A DNA stretch of 64,000 bases from Candidatus Dichloromethanomonas elyunquensis (GCA_001515265.1 LNDB01000007.1:62001-126000), one strand, 5' to 3'. Counted from the stretch's first letter, positions 41,281-50,553 are shown. Numbers and translations are program-made. Notes: generated by a model not told the origin, from the sequence alone.

Positions 41281-41733
41281 TTACTGTTGAATCCCTTCCA
41301 CTTTAATTTTCAAGTTACCGTACACTTCTGGATGAAGTCTAACCAAGACGGTTAGTTCTCCGGTTGTTTTAATGGGTTCCTTCATCTCAATTTTCCTTTT
41401 ATCTATTTTGAGTTGATATTTCTTGTCTAATACCTCTGCAATTTCTTTATTGGTAACAGAACCAAACAGCCTTCCTTTTTCCCCGACTTTAACGTTTAAA
41501 ACGACCTGCATAGCTCCAATTTTAGCAGCCAAATCAATTGCCGCCTGTTTTTCTTTTTGTTTTCTTTGCTCTTCTTGTTTTTGCTTATGAGCGAGATCTT
41601 GAACATTTCCCTGTGTTGCCTCAACCGCAAGCCCTTTGGGTATTAAAAAATTACGGGCATAGCCATCCGAAACCTCACATACTTTTCCTTTTTTCCCTAA
41701 AGCTTTAACATCTTCTTTTAGTATTACTTTCAC
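41281..41733 (-). CDS. rplI: 50S ribosomal protein L9
   Basis: The 150-residue protein begins MKVILKEDVKALGKKGKVCEV, with YARNFLIPKGLA next, the classical L9 N-terminal domain. A charged connecting helix (KQKQEEQRKQKEKQAAIDL) and the C-terminal domain follow. Its ATG overlaps the stop of the upstream DUF2232 gene by four bases (ATGA). Confidence 0.97.
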   Translation of the reverse strand: MKVILKEDVKALGKKGKVCEVSDGYARNFLIPKGLAVEATQGNVQDLAHKQKQEEQRKQKEKQAAIDLAAKIGAMQVVLNVKVGEKGRLFGSVTNKEIAEVLDKKYQLKIDKRKIEMKEPIKTTGELTVLVRLHPEVYGNLKIKVEGIQQ

Positions 41734-42680
41734 TGTTTTCCCTCCTCAATTTTTTCGGGAATCCTTCTAAAGTCAAAAACCAAATCAAATAGTCCGATGA
41801 TTACAAGACCTAATAACACAAAAAATGGGAAAAATACTCCTGCAAAGATCAGTACTATCGCTAATAATCTGGGCATTTTCGGATGCCTTACAAAAAAGGC
41901 GGTACAGGAAAAACCTAAAATGAAACATATTGCCGCCATCATAACAATGAGGTTCAATCCTGTTATTTCTATAGCACCTTTTCCCAGGTAATCACCGCCT
42001 AAATATGCCGCTAATCCGATGATTGCCACCCAAACGGCATACCAAGGCAGATGCCATAACAAAAAAGGTGTTATGCTTTGCTCGTTCTTAAAACCATATC
42101 TGAAGATAAAATACGAAAACCCGAACTCCAGCATCCCAATTATCCCGGCAATTGCAGGCAATAATTGATAATAAACAGGCAATGTACTATTCAAAAATCC
42201 TTCAAGATCGGAGGATGTCATTCCTTGTTTTTCTAAAGTCGCTAAAATATCCTGTTGCTGAGAATAATCAATAACCTGCCGGATTGTGTCTTGGAGTACC
42301 TTCGGCTGAAGTGCAGCTTGAACGACTTGAATAACGGGCAAGGCACTTATAAGAGCTATGAAGACGAGACTCCAAAACATACTTTGCGATGTGTTAAACC
42401 TTCTGTCTTTTAACTCTATGTAGAGTATTCCTGCCCACGGTGCAAATCCTACCCTTCCTAGAAAATCTCCCCCTACCGGTACGATGGCTGCCAGATAGCC
42501 GGCAAATAACAATATGCGGGTCAGTCTTAAACCAGAACCCTGAGCATGCACAAATATGGCAAAGAGGAGTAACATCTCGACAATCCAGCTCCAGGTACTG
42601 AATAAGGATGAAAAGAAAGGGACCAGAACCAGAATTATTCTTGAAGCATATTGCAATGCATTCCGATCACTCATATACAT
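41730..42680 (-). CDS. DUF2232 (YybS-like) membrane protein
   Basis: The 316-residue protein has about eight hydrophobic helices and an extracytoplasmic loop between them (VVQAALQPKVLQDTIRQVID region). It matches the YybS/DUF2232 family of unknown function, which in Firmicutes lies next to gdpP and rplI. Here gdpP is missing and the stop codon overlaps the rplI ATG. The start ATG at 42680 has AGAGGT seven bases upstream. Confidence 0.85.
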   Translation of the reverse strand: MYMSDRNALQYASRIILVLVPFFSSLFSTWSWIVEMLLLFAIFVHAQGSGLRLTRILLFAGYLAAIVPVGGDFLGRVGFAPWAGILYIELKDRRFNTSQSMFWSLVFIALISALPVIQVVQAALQPKVLQDTIRQVIDYSQQQDILATLEKQGMTSSDLEGFLNSTLPVYYQLLPAIAGIIGMLEFGFSYFIFRYGFKNEQSITPFLLWHLPWYAVWVAIIGLAAYLGGDYLGKGAIEITGLNLIVMMAAICFILGFSCTAFFVRHPKMPRLLAIVLIFAGVFFPFFVLLGLVIIGLFDLVFDFRRIPEKIEEGKQ

Positions 42681-42696
42681 GAAGTTTACCTCTGTA

Positions 42697-43029
42697 TCAG
42701 TCTTCCTCCGGAACTAAATATCCCAGCAGAAGACTTAAATCTCCCCATTCAGATTCAAGACGAAGAAAATCTTCTTTTTGCCACTGAGCCATTTGTTTAT
42801 ATAATACCCTGTCCAAACGAGAAAAATCAAAACCCAATCTTCTGGTCAACAAATAACTCAAACCTACCAAACTTGCCATGCTGTCCAGAATTTGCACCTC
42901 TGACGCGTTTAAAGTTCCATGTTGAACCTGCCATTGTGCTTTAAGCAGTTCCACTTTCAATTCTTCAATCGCCTTTGAGCATTTTATTACATCAACAGCA
43001 ACTGGTTCCACGATTTTACCCCCTGCCAT
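42697..43029 (-). CDS. MazG-like family protein
   Basis: The 110-residue, mainly helical protein starts MAGGKIVEPVAVDVIKCSKAI and has the family's acidic C-terminus (SEWGDLSLLLGYLVPEED). It resembles the MazG-like family found beside rpsR and DUF2232 in clostridia. True MazG proteins hydrolyse nucleoside triphosphates; whether this small form does is unknown, and the usual acidic ExxE metal site is not obvious. Confidence 0.72.
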   Translation of the reverse strand: MAGGKIVEPVAVDVIKCSKAIEELKVELLKAQWQVQHGTLNASEVQILDSMASLVGLSYLLTRRLGFDFSRLDRVLYKQMAQWQKEDFLRLESEWGDLSLLLGYLVPEED

Positions 43030-43113
43030 TAATAAGGTACATAATGAGTTCGAGAAAATAAAGTGAAACTCCTTCCATCATATAAAAAAAGGGAGACATG
43101 CTCCCTCTCTTTA

Positions 43114-43359
43114 CTACTCAATCATGTAGGGCAGCAACGCGATGCTGCGAGCCCGTTTCACCGCAATGGTAACTTGTCTTTGATGTTTCGCGCAGTTTCC
43201 GGAAATTCTTCGAGGTAGGATTTTACCTCTTTCCGTTATATATTTGCGTATTTTCGCTGTGTCCTTATAATCAATGCTGTCCACCTTGTCTACACAAAAA
43301 CTGCACACTCTTTTACGTGGACGGCGTCCGCGTTCTTTCTTAACGGCAGTATTAGCCAT
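43114..43359 (-). CDS. rpsR: 30S ribosomal protein S18
   Basis: The 81-residue protein has a basic N-terminus ([16 protein letters not shown]), [19 protein letters not shown] and [20 protein letters not shown], all typical of S18. The CSFC plus later cysteines suggest the zinc-type variant. It follows ssb. Confidence 0.97.
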   Translation of the reverse strand: MANTAVKKERGRRPRKRVCSFCVDKVDSIDYKDTAKIRKYITERGKILPRRISGNCAKHQRQVTIAVKRARSIALLPYMIE

Positions 43360-43379
43360 GGAACGCTCCTCCCTTCAGA

Positions 43380-43787
43380 CTAAAATGGTATATCATCATC
43401 AAGACTTACTTCGTGTGCAAAAGATCCAAAATCTTCTGAACCAGCGGAAGAACTAGGATTATTGCTGTCTTTAGGGCTTAAGAAGCGCACATTTTCCCCT
43501 AGAACCTCTGTAACCCACCTTCTTTGACCGTCTTGTGCTTCATAAGAGCGTACCTGAATTCTGCCATCGACAGCAGCTAGTCTTCCTTTAGCCAAATAAT
43601 TGGCACAGAGTTCAGCTAACTGACGAAAGACTACACACGGAATAAAATCGGTCTCACGTTCGCCCTGAGCATTTTTATATGTCCTGTCAACGGCCAAGGT
43701 AAATGAGGTTACTGCTACACCATTCGGCGTATAACGTAATTCAGGGTCTTTCGTTAATCGCCCTATTAACACAACACGATTTAACAC
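43380..43787 (-). CDS. ssb: Single-stranded DNA-binding protein
   Basis: The 135-residue protein starts [20 protein letters not shown] and carries the OB fold through [18 protein letters not shown]. The C-terminal acidic tip DDDIPF recruits replication and repair partners. It lies between rpsF and rpsR, the standard order. Confidence 0.97.
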   Translation of the reverse strand: MLNRVVLIGRLTKDPELRYTPNGVAVTSFTLAVDRTYKNAQGERETDFIPCVVFRQLAELCANYLAKGRLAAVDGRIQVRSYEAQDGQRRWVTEVLGENVRFLSPKDSNNPSSSAGSEDFGSFAHEVSLDDDIPF

Positions 43788-43806
43788 CTTAACCCCTCCG
43801 CAATTC

Positions 43807-44091
43807 TTATTCTTTTTTGGTTGTCAGGAATCGGATAACAGCATCTGAAATCTTCATCAGCCTTTCCAGTTCCTCAACCGTACGAGCTTCACCGTTAAAG
43901 TTCATTAGGATATAGAACCCTTCATTAAACTTTTTGATCTCGTAAGCCAGACGTCTTTTGCCCCAGATGTCCACTTTTAAGTCAGAACCACCATTGGCAT
44001 TGACGACTTCAGCGAACTTATCGACATTCGATTTCATAGCTTCTTCTTCGAGATCCGGTCTGATAATATACATGACTTCGTACGCTTGCAT
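43807..44091 (-). CDS. rpsF: 30S ribosomal protein S6
   Basis: The 94-residue protein starts [17 protein letters not shown] and has the typical [18 protein letters not shown] stretch. The ATG at 44091 is chosen because GGGGAGGTGC lies just before it; the longer frame to 44124 has no site. Its leader may hold an autoregulatory RNA structure (see 44094-44140). Confidence 0.96.
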   Translation of the reverse strand: MQAYEVMYIIRPDLEEEAMKSNVDKFAEVVNANGGSDLKVDIWGKRRLAYEIKKFNEGFYILMNFNGEARTVEELERLMKISDAVIRFLTTKKE

Positions 44092-44093
44092 AA

Positions 44094-44140
44094 CTGCACC
44101 TCCCCTCGGTCTATATGGCCCCACAGCATGTGTGGAGCAG
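44094..44140 (-). promoter_or_regulatory. Possible S6:S18-binding autoregulatory leader of rpsF
   Basis: On the minus strand CTGCTCC (44140-44134) can pair with GGAGGTGCAG (44103-44094), covering the rpsF ribosome-binding site. A CCACA/TGTGG hairpin lies inside, and an unpaired segment containing CCGA lies opposite. This layout resembles the S6:S18 mRNA motif with its CCG bulge. It is judged by eye, without a covariance model. Confidence 0.5.
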
Positions 44141-44166
44141 GGAAATAAATTCTGTCAAGACAAATC

Positions 44167-44195
44167 ATTATAACATTAAGTCATAAATTATGCAA
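44167..44195 (-). promoter_or_regulatory. Promoter of the rpsF operon
   Basis: On the minus strand TTGCAT and TATAAT are exactly 17 bases apart, about 75 bases upstream of the rpsF ATG. Confidence 0.7.
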
Positions 44196-44210
44196 ATTAA
44201 ACTTGGAATA

Positions 44211-44411
44211 TTATTGGTCTTCTGTTTTTTCTTGAGAATAAAGGATATTCTTAATATTTCTCTCTAACTTGACCCGGGTAATCCAGGTCTGATGACCGCA
44301 CTGCATACATTCAATTCGAAAATCCATTCCGGTTCTCATTATTTTAAATTTAAAATTTCCGCAGGGGTGAGGTTTTCGAAGACGGACAATATCACCAACA
44401 TTCAATTTCAT
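44211..44411 (-). CDS. DUF951 family small protein
   Basis: The 66-residue protein starts MKLNVGDIVRLRKPHPCGNF and has C17 and a later CMQCGH pair, matching DUF951 (YyzM-like), a small conserved Firmicute protein of unknown function. The ATG at 44411 is preferred because GGAGG lies upstream; the in-frame ATG at 44450 would add 13 non-conserved residues. It usually neighbours rpsF, as here. Confidence 0.85.
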   Translation of the reverse strand: MKLNVGDIVRLRKPHPCGNFKFKIMRTGMDFRIECMQCGHQTWITRVKLERNIKNILYSQEKTEDQ

Positions 44412-44473
44412 GAAATTCCGGTCCTCCAAAGAATACTTTGCCATGTTCAAAGCGGTTAAGCATAGCAGATAAA

Positions 44474-45145
44474 TTAAACTGGAGTTCCTTTAAAAATCGG
44501 GAACCCTTCTAAGGGATTTTTTAGAATATCTCCGGCAAAAGCATTAATTCCCAAATGCAGGAAATCATATCCTTGGATTAGCCAGGGATAAAAAAGAGAA
44601 TTACTGGTTTTCAATAATCCAATATTCCCTGTTGTTAATACCGGAGTAAAAAGGCCTGCAAAAAGACAAACTCCGACCATCATACTTAAGGCACCGAATA
44701 CAAACCCCCCGCCCCTGTCGGCAAAACTGAGGGTTTTAGCCAAAGGTGCCATAACGAAAGAAATAACAACATTAAGAATTAAAGTTACTAAAATAAAAAG
44801 AATGAACAAGGAACCAATCTCTAATATATAGTTGGTTAAACTCGCGGTGGCCTGGGTGATAACCGGTTGGGCCAGTGCTTTGGAATTGGCTCCCTGAACC
44901 CCGGTTGCAGCCAGCTTGCTTTCAACAATTTTCGTTAGAATTCCTGCGATTTTAGGTTCTATCATTTTTTTCAACCCTAAAAGCGGTTCAACCGTTTTCA
45001 GAAACTGTTGATGAAAAACTGCTGCAATCCCAATAGCAGCAATCTTTCCAATCAGTCTTGACAATCCGGTAATAAGTCCTTTCTGAAAACCGGCAAACCC
45101 ACCGGCCAGAATCAGGATCAAAACAACAACATCGAAAGTATTCAA
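44474..45145 (-). CDS. cvpA: CvpA family membrane protein
   Basis: The 223-residue protein has four or five hydrophobic helices starting TFDVVVLILILAGGFAGFQK. It matches the CvpA (colicin V production) family of unknown mechanism. The frame is open back to 45259 through the tRNA-Sec gene, but the TTG at 45145 has GGAGGG seven bases upstream and begins just where family similarity begins. tRNA-Sec lies only 24 bases upstream. Confidence 0.82.
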   Translation of the reverse strand: MNTFDVVVLILILAGGFAGFQKGLITGLSRLIGKIAAIGIAAVFHQQFLKTVEPLLGLKKMIEPKIAGILTKIVESKLAATGVQGANSKALAQPVITQATASLTNYILEIGSLFILFILVTLILNVVISFVMAPLAKTLSFADRGGGFVFGALSMMVGVCLFAGLFTPVLTTGNIGLLKTSNSLFYPWLIQGYDFLHLGINAFAGDILKNPLEGFPIFKGTPV

Positions 45146-45169
45146 ACCTTCTCCCTCCAAATTGAGGTT

Positions 45170-45267
45170 TGGCGGGAGCGTGTGCGAATCGAACACACCT
45201 CGGAACGTTCTGCGTCCCGACACACGGATTTGAAGTCCGGGAACGGCACCAGCCGTCATACGCCCCC
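45170..45267 (-). tRNA. selC: tRNA-Sec (selenocysteine, anticodon TCA)
   Basis: A 98-base gene with encoded CCA, a long acceptor stem (GGGGGCGT/ACGCTCCC, one G-U), anticodon loop CTTCAAA, a long variable arm (GTCGGGACG.. to ..CGTTCCGAG) and T-arm GTGTGTTCGATTCGCACAC. The length, long variable arm and TCA anticodon identify selenocysteine tRNA. selB lies 1.4 kb upstream on the same strand. Confidence 0.95.
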
Positions 45268-45404
45268 ATCGTTTTTTTCTGCTGTTGCATCATTTTAGCA
45301 TATCAGCGGCTAAAATAAAAGATTTCGTAATGCCAAATCCTTTAAATGCCGGGACAGCAGTAAATATATTTTATATCTTATTGCTATTTTTTGTAAAAGT
45401 ATTT

Positions 45405-46586
45405 TTATTTGAGGTTAACTGTCGTTGCGAGAACTATTTGACCGGCTTCAAACTTGTAGATGGAAGCGCTCTTCTTCGGATTGTGGGTAGCAGGTTCAAC
45501 ATTGATTTCTCCGCTGACACCTTTGAAACCTTTCATGTTTTCAAGTGCTTGTCTGATCTTTTCTGTATCAACGCTGCCTGCTGTTTGGATAGCCTGGATC
45601 ATCATGTTCGCTGCGTCATATCCGAGAACTGCAAAACCGTCCGGATCTTGGGCATATTCGGCTTTATATGCAGCAGAGAAACTATCAAATTGTGTTTTAT
45701 CTATAGCGACATCAACATAGAAAGTATTATTCATAGCTTCTTTACCGGCAATATCAACGATCGGACCGATTCCCCAGCCATCGCCGCCGAGGAAGGCAAC
45801 GTTTAAGTTCATTTTACGAGCCTGTTTAATAATCATCCCAACTTCATTATAGTAGCCGGGAACGAAAACCACATCCGGATTCATAGCCATAATATTGGTC
45901 AAAATAGCACGAAAATCGGTATCTTGTCCGGCAACATATTGTTCGCTGGCTACAATTTGTTTGCCGGCTTTTTCAAAAGTAGTTTTGAAGCTATCTGCTA
46001 ATCCCTTAGCATAATTGCCTTTCTGGTCGATAACCAGAGCGGCCTTGGAAGCTTTGAGGGTATCAATGGCATAAGCTGCGGCAACTTCACCTTGGAATGG
46101 ATCGATAAAGCAGGCTCGGAACAGCCATGAATTCAGTTTTCCTTCTTTAGTCATGGTAATCGTTGCGCTGGTTCCGCTCGGGGTAATAACGGGAACCTTA
46201 TTATCGGTAACTACCTGAACTTCTGCAAGGGTATTTCCGATAGTCATTGGACCAATAATACCAATTACTTTGTCCTGAGTAGCCAATTTGGCAGCGGCCA
46301 CGGTTGATTCTCCGGCTTCGGACTTATTGTCCGCACCGACATAACTAATTTGTTTGCCAAGTACCCCGCCTTTGGCATTGGTTTGTTTGATAGCAAGTTC
46401 GGCTCCATTTTCTCCCTTTTTACCAAATTCGGCTACACCGCCGGTTAATTCAAAGTTACCGCCGATTTTAATCACATCGGGTACAGCAGGCGCCGCCGGG
46501 GCAGATGTTTCCGGGCTGCAGCCGGCAGCTAATGCCAGGCACATCAGTGGAACAAAAGCATAAGTTAAGATCGTCTTCGCTCTCAT
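45405..46586 (-). CDS. livK: LivK-type ABC transporter substrate-binding lipoprotein (orphan)
   Basis: The 393-residue protein has a signal peptide with lipobox LAAGC and then the type I periplasmic-binding fold typical of branched-chain amino-acid receptors. Diagnostic stretches are IKIGGNFELTGGVAEFGKKG, IIGPMTIGNTLAEVQVVTDN, and, near the C-terminus, LENMKGFKGVSGEINVE. The ATG at 46586 has GGGAGG nine bases upstream. No livHMGF genes are nearby, so the transporter core must be elsewhere or the protein has another role. It sits between selB and tRNA-Sec. Confidence 0.9.
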   Translation of the reverse strand: MRAKTILTYAFVPLMCLALAAGCSPETSAPAAPAVPDVIKIGGNFELTGGVAEFGKKGENGAELAIKQTNAKGGVLGKQISYVGADNKSEAGESTVAAAKLATQDKVIGIIGPMTIGNTLAEVQVVTDNKVPVITPSGTSATITMTKEGKLNSWLFRACFIDPFQGEVAAAYAIDTLKASKAALVIDQKGNYAKGLADSFKTTFEKAGKQIVASEQYVAGQDTDFRAILTNIMAMNPDVVFVPGYYNEVGMIIKQARKMNLNVAFLGGDGWGIGPIVDIAGKEAMNNTFYVDVAIDKTQFDSFSAAYKAEYAQDPDGFAVLGYDAANMMIQAIQTAGSVDTEKIRQALENMKGFKGVSGEINVEPATHNPKKSASIYKFEAGQIVLATTVNLK

Positions 46587-46669
46587 TCTTAAAATCCTCC
46601 CTAATGTTTTTTGAGCATCTGTCTGTGCCTTCCTTTTTATATTCATGTTTTTTCAATTAATAATACAGG

Positions 46670-48583
46670 CTATCTCTTTGTTTGCACTTCATATAAACGC
46701 CTGACTAATTCCTCTCTTTTTGTGAAACGGACAGAGTCAAAGTATTCGAGAAGGGGGACTGTATATTTTCGGGTAGTACCCCAAAGTTCACGAACCTCGG
46801 AAACCGTAGCTTGTTCCTTTTCCATTAAATAATTTTTGAGTTCTTTCTTCGCATTCTCAACGGCGGCTATCGAAAAATAATATTCTCCCACCTTGATCCA
46901 AAAGCCCTTAGCAATTAGATAACCTGCATATTCTTCAAATTTTCCTCCAGGGATCCCGCAGCCGGCACTTGCTTCCTGATATTCAGGGGGATTTAGCCCA
47001 GCATCATCCCATTTTTTTAATAAACATTCTATCTGAGATAGTATCTTTTCCGGCAGCTTGATGATCGGTAAAGATTCCACAAAACCACCAGACATCTTAA
47101 TCATTTGGCTGGCTGCTTCCCACTCCAGAACCAACTGCCAGCGTTTTAGCGAAATATCAATTTTGAGTCTATGCTTTAATTCCTCTCTGCCTATTCTGCC
47201 GCGCAGAGGGTATTCTCTTTGATATTTTGCTGCTTCGTTTGAAATCCTGGTTCCCCATCGCTCTGCAGAGGATTTAAGCCAATAAAGGCTGTTGTTATCC
47301 TCCATGAGAATTACCACTTCCGAATTCTTCTCTAACTCTGTTAGCGCTTCTTCTATTTGTTCTTTCCCCAAACCTGTTTTCAGGATGATTTCCTTCACAG
47401 AAAAGGGGTAAATGAGTTCTTTCCTGATTGAGTCTCGAGCATCTCCCTTCGCTTTGATCCGAAACTCCTGAATAATTTCTTCCCGAAATCTCTTTCTTTT
47501 GGAAGGAGCTACCCCCAAAACTGCTCCACCCCCAATTGTTGCAACCGGGGAATAATAACGAACTACAAAACGATCTCCAAATGCCGCTAGAACTGATTCT
47601 TCCAGTATAATTTGTGCAAAGCAGGTTTCCCCCGGAGACAATTCTTTCTGGTTTAATAAGTGAATTCGCCCGATACATTCCGTTGTTCCCAGGTAAAAAT
47701 GAATTCTTTGCCTTTGTTTGATAGTTCTTTGTTCCTTAGGGAGATTCATTAATTGTACATCCAGGATATTACCAATAGTGAAACGGCCTGGAGAAACCAC
47801 ATTCATCCCTCTTTTAATGTCTTTAACTTCTAAACCGGCGATATTAATAGCAGCCCGCTGTCCGGCCAGGACTTCCGTGACAGTATTGCTATGTACTTGA
47901 ATGTTTCTGACTTTAGTAACATAACCCCCCGGTTCTACTGCCACTTCCTGGCCCTTCTGCAGAAATCCGCTGTGCAAGGTACCTGTAACTACTGTACCAA
48001 ATCCCTGGATGGTAAATACTCTGTCAATAGGCATTCTTGCAGGCAGATCTGTCCGTCTGCCCTGTGATTTTTCCAAAACTTCTTTGATGGTCTGAATTAA
48101 CTCCGGTATCCCTTCCCCGGTGACAGACGACACTTTGCATACGGGTGCTTTTTCGAGAAAACTTCCTTTTATGTTCTCCCGGATGTCTTGTTCCACTAAG
48201 AGAAGCCATTCTTCATCAACGATATCTAGCTTGGTAATAACCACAATTCCATTTTTGATTTCCAGCAAATCAAGTATATCTATGTGTTCCTGGGTTTGAG
48301 GCATAACGCCTTCATCTGCCGCAATCACTAAAAGAACAACATCCATACCGCTGGCGCCAGCCAGCATTTGACGGATAAATCTTTCATGGCCGGGGACATC
48401 AACTATTCCTACTCTTTTCCCTCCAGGAAGATCGAAATGGGCAAAACCCAGCTCAATGGAAATTCCTCTTTCTTTCTCCTCTTTCAGACGGTCCGTACTT
48501 ATCCCGGTTAAGGCCTGAATAAGTTGAGTTTTTCCATGATCGACATGTCCGGCGGTTCCAACCAAAAGATAATCTTGCCTCAT
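46670..48583 (-). CDS. selB: Selenocysteine-specific translation elongation factor SelB
   Basis: The 637-residue protein has the GTPase motifs [22 protein letters not shown] and TKLDIV. Two translation-factor barrel domains and four winged-helix domains at the C-terminus, which bind the SECIS RNA hairpin, follow. It delivers Sec-tRNA to recoded UGA codons. The ATG at 48583 (GAGGAG seven bases upstream) is preferred over in-frame ATGs at 48598 and 48607. selA and selD are not in the window. Confidence 0.96.
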   Translation of the reverse strand: MRQDYLLVGTAGHVDHGKTQLIQALTGISTDRLKEEKERGISIELGFAHFDLPGGKRVGIVDVPGHERFIRQMLAGASGMDVVLLVIAADEGVMPQTQEHIDILDLLEIKNGIVVITKLDIVDEEWLLLVEQDIRENIKGSFLEKAPVCKVSSVTGEGIPELIQTIKEVLEKSQGRRTDLPARMPIDRVFTIQGFGTVVTGTLHSGFLQKGQEVAVEPGGYVTKVRNIQVHSNTVTEVLAGQRAAINIAGLEVKDIKRGMNVVSPGRFTIGNILDVQLMNLPKEQRTIKQRQRIHFYLGTTECIGRIHLLNQKELSPGETCFAQIILEESVLAAFGDRFVVRYYSPVATIGGGAVLGVAPSKRKRFREEIIQEFRIKAKGDARDSIRKELIYPFSVKEIILKTGLGKEQIEEALTELEKNSEVVILMEDNNSLYWLKSSAERWGTRISNEAAKYQREYPLRGRIGREELKHRLKIDISLKRWQLVLEWEAASQMIKMSGGFVESLPIIKLPEKILSQIECLLKKWDDAGLNPPEYQEASAGCGIPGGKFEEYAGYLIAKGFWIKVGEYYFSIAAVENAKKELKNYLMEKEQATVSEVRELWGTTRKYTVPLLEYFDSVRFTKREELVRRLYEVQTKR

Positions 48584-48751
48584 ACGTATACTCCTCATAA
48601 GTAACAATATCGAATTTTTTCCTGGATTGTGGCCTGATGTATAAATTTTTTCATTTTTCCAGGCTTATGTTCTCATTTTACCTTACTATGCGCATAAAGA
48701 TAACTAAATATGGAAATAAAATTAATAACCGGAATATTTGGAGGTATTAAT

Positions 48752-49324
48752 TTGAATCCACTTTCTATATTTAGTGAAAATCAGTATTTGCGAGCACACT
48801 ATGGTGATAGAAAAGGTATTGCTGAAATTCAGGCCCGTCTGCAGGATTACATTAGTAGTGCCCGGGAAAGACAAGTAATTCTTTTATGTATTGGGACTGA
48901 CCGATCCACGGGAGATTGCCTCGGTCCCCTTACAGGTACAAAGTTACTAGAGAAATGTATTCCTGGGCTTTACGTCATGGGTACTCTAGAAGAACCCGTC
49001 CACGCCGAAAATCTGGAAGATACCCTTAAGAAGATAAAGGACTGCTACCATAATCCGTTCATCATTGCCTTAGATGCCTGTCTAGGGAGGCTGGATTCTA
49101 TCGGATATATCACCTTGGCCGAAGGTCCTTTAAAACCAGGAACTGCGGTGAAAAAGGAATTGCCGGAAGTTGGGGAAATCCACCTTACCGGCATAGTCAA
49201 TATCAATGGTTTTATGCAGTATATGGTTCTTCAAAATACGCGGCTAAATATTATTTGGCAGATGTCCGATGCTATCAGCAATATATTTTATAAGACTTTC
49301 CTGGGAAAAGCAATTACACTTTGA
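48752..49324 (+). CDS. yyaC: Spore protease-like protein YyaC (DUF1256)
   Basis: The 190-residue protein matches the YyaC/DUF1256 family, which resembles the GPR/HybD hydrogenase-maturation-protease fold. Typical stretches are CIGTDRSTGDCLGPLTG, EPVHAENLED, IIALDACLG and GEIHLTGIVNINGFMQYMVLQ. A sporulation role is known by association. I use TTG at 48752, because GGAGGT lies six bases before it; an upstream ATG at 48710 is possible. It is a + strand gene in a minus-strand region, and its 3' end overlaps the DUF4446 gene by 11 bases. Confidence 0.88.
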   Translation: MNPLSIFSENQYLRAHYGDRKGIAEIQARLQDYISSARERQVILLCIGTDRSTGDCLGPLTGTKLLEKCIPGLYVMGTLEEPVHAENLEDTLKKIKDCYHNPFIIALDACLGRLDSIGYITLAEGPLKPGTAVKKELPEVGEIHLTGIVNINGFMQYMVLQNTRLNIIWQMSDAISNIFYKTFLGKAITL

Positions 49325-49820
49325 TGGTATTACAAGCTCTTTCTATTGCTTGTTTTTCTTCTTGGTTCAGTTTAACCATAGCTTGACCTTTTTCAATCGG
49401 TTTGGCATATACCCGGCATTCTTCAATACTGTGAATACCTGTTAATACCATTCCTGTTCCTTCTTGATTCAAAAGAGCTAATGCAAAACTTAATTCCGCT
49501 CCCATATTGTCAAAAGAATTAAACCGAATAAGCTCCGCCCGGTCTATCCCTCCGCGAAGTTTATCTTCTGCCCGGTGGATGCGCGATTCGTGATTAGCAA
49601 GCTGGTGGTTTAATTCTCTGACTTCCTTTAAATTGGCTTTTAGAACATCTTCCAATTTTGTCCCCGAAATAAAAGTCTGAAGGGTGACATAGGCCTTTTG
49701 AAACTTATTCATCCGCGATGACAAAACAAATGTCATAATCAGGGCAATCAACGCCGCTACAGAAGATACAACCGCTAAAATAAAGATAAGATCCATGTAG
49801 GAATCAGAAAGAGAAAACAA
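49314..49820 (-). CDS. DUF4446 family membrane-anchored protein
   Basis: The 168-residue protein has one N-terminal membrane helix (DLIFILAVVSSVAALIALIMT), a coiled-coil-like stretch (LEDVLKANLKEVRELNHQLA) and a C-terminal domain with FNSFDNMGAELSFALALL. This matches DUF4446, usually found near parB and yyaC in clostridia. Function unknown. Confidence 0.85.
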   Translation of the reverse strand: MFSLSDSYMDLIFILAVVSSVAALIALIMTFVLSSRMNKFQKAYVTLQTFISGTKLEDVLKANLKEVRELNHQLANHESRIHRAEDKLRGGIDRAELIRFNSFDNMGAELSFALALLNQEGTGMVLTGIHSIEECRVYAKPIEKGQAMVKLNQEEKQAIERACNTIKV

Positions 49821-49863
49821 AATTATTCCCCCTAAATATGTATTATTTTACCTTGTTTAATTA

Positions 49864-50553
49864 TTAACCAAAATGCGTGCACAGAATGGTTAGCGGAACA
49901 GCTATGAAAATTCCCGGGAGGAGATTTCCGACCCTAATCTCTTTAATTCCCAGCATATTGATCCCGATCCCGAAGATTAGCAGTCCACCGACAGCACTCA
50001 TCTCCAAGACAACAGGATCGGAAAGTACGCTGTGGAGCAATCTCGCAAACAAAGAAATACTTCCCTGATATAACAGGACTGGGATTGCCGAAAAAATTAC
50101 GCCCGCTCCCATGGAAGAAGAAAAAATAATAGCCGTAATGCCATCAAGAGCGGATTTTGCAAAGAGAATACCATGGCTGCCATTCAGTCCGTCTTCCAAT
50201 GAACCTACGATACCCATTGCCCCAACGCAGTAGATCAAGCTTGTTGTTACAAAGCCTTTTGTGAAATGCCCTTCTCCGTTTGGTGATAATTTTTTCTCCA
50301 AAAAGCTTCCAAAGTCATTTAGTCTGGCTTCGATATCCATACTTTCCCCTATGAGGCCCCCGATTGCCAAGCTGGCAATCATAATAAGTGCATTGGTGGT
50401 TTTTGCCGCCATCTGAATGCCGATGATGATCACAGATAATCCAATCCCCTGAATGACTGTTGTTTTTAATTTCTCAGGGAGAGCCTTCCCGAAAAAGAGT
50501 CCGGCTAGTCCTCCAAGCCCTATGGCAATAAAATTTACAATTGTCCCTAACAC
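49864..50553 (-). CDS. DUF554 (YdfK/YqgA-like) membrane protein
   Basis: The 229-residue protein has about six or seven hydrophobic helices and starts MLGTIVNFIAIGLGGLAGLFFG. GLSVIIIGIQMA and ALDGITAIIFSSSMGAGVIFS are typical of DUF554. It is predicted to be a membrane transporter or channel of unknown substrate. It lies directly downstream of parS and parB. Confidence 0.85.
   Translation of the reverse strand: MLGTIVNFIAIGLGGLAGLFFGKALPEKLKTTVIQGIGLSVIIIGIQMAAKTTNALIMIASLAIGGLIGESMDIEARLNDFGSFLEKKLSPNGEGHFTKGFVTTSLIYCVGAMGIVGSLEDGLNGSHGILFAKSALDGITAIIFSSSMGAGVIFSAIPVLLYQGSISLFARLLHSVLSDPVVLEMSAVGGLLIFGIGINMLGIKEIRVGNLLPGIFIAVPLTILCTHFG

Noticed and set aside
45146-45259. Open frame of cvpA running back through the tRNA-Sec gene
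   Set aside because: It reads the tRNA as protein. The TTG at 45145 has a ribosome-binding site and starts where family similarity begins.
44474-49324. Selenoprotein gene with an in-frame UGA near selB/selC
   Set aside because: All coding frames in this part close with complete family C-termini; none continues in frame past a UGA into conserved sequence.
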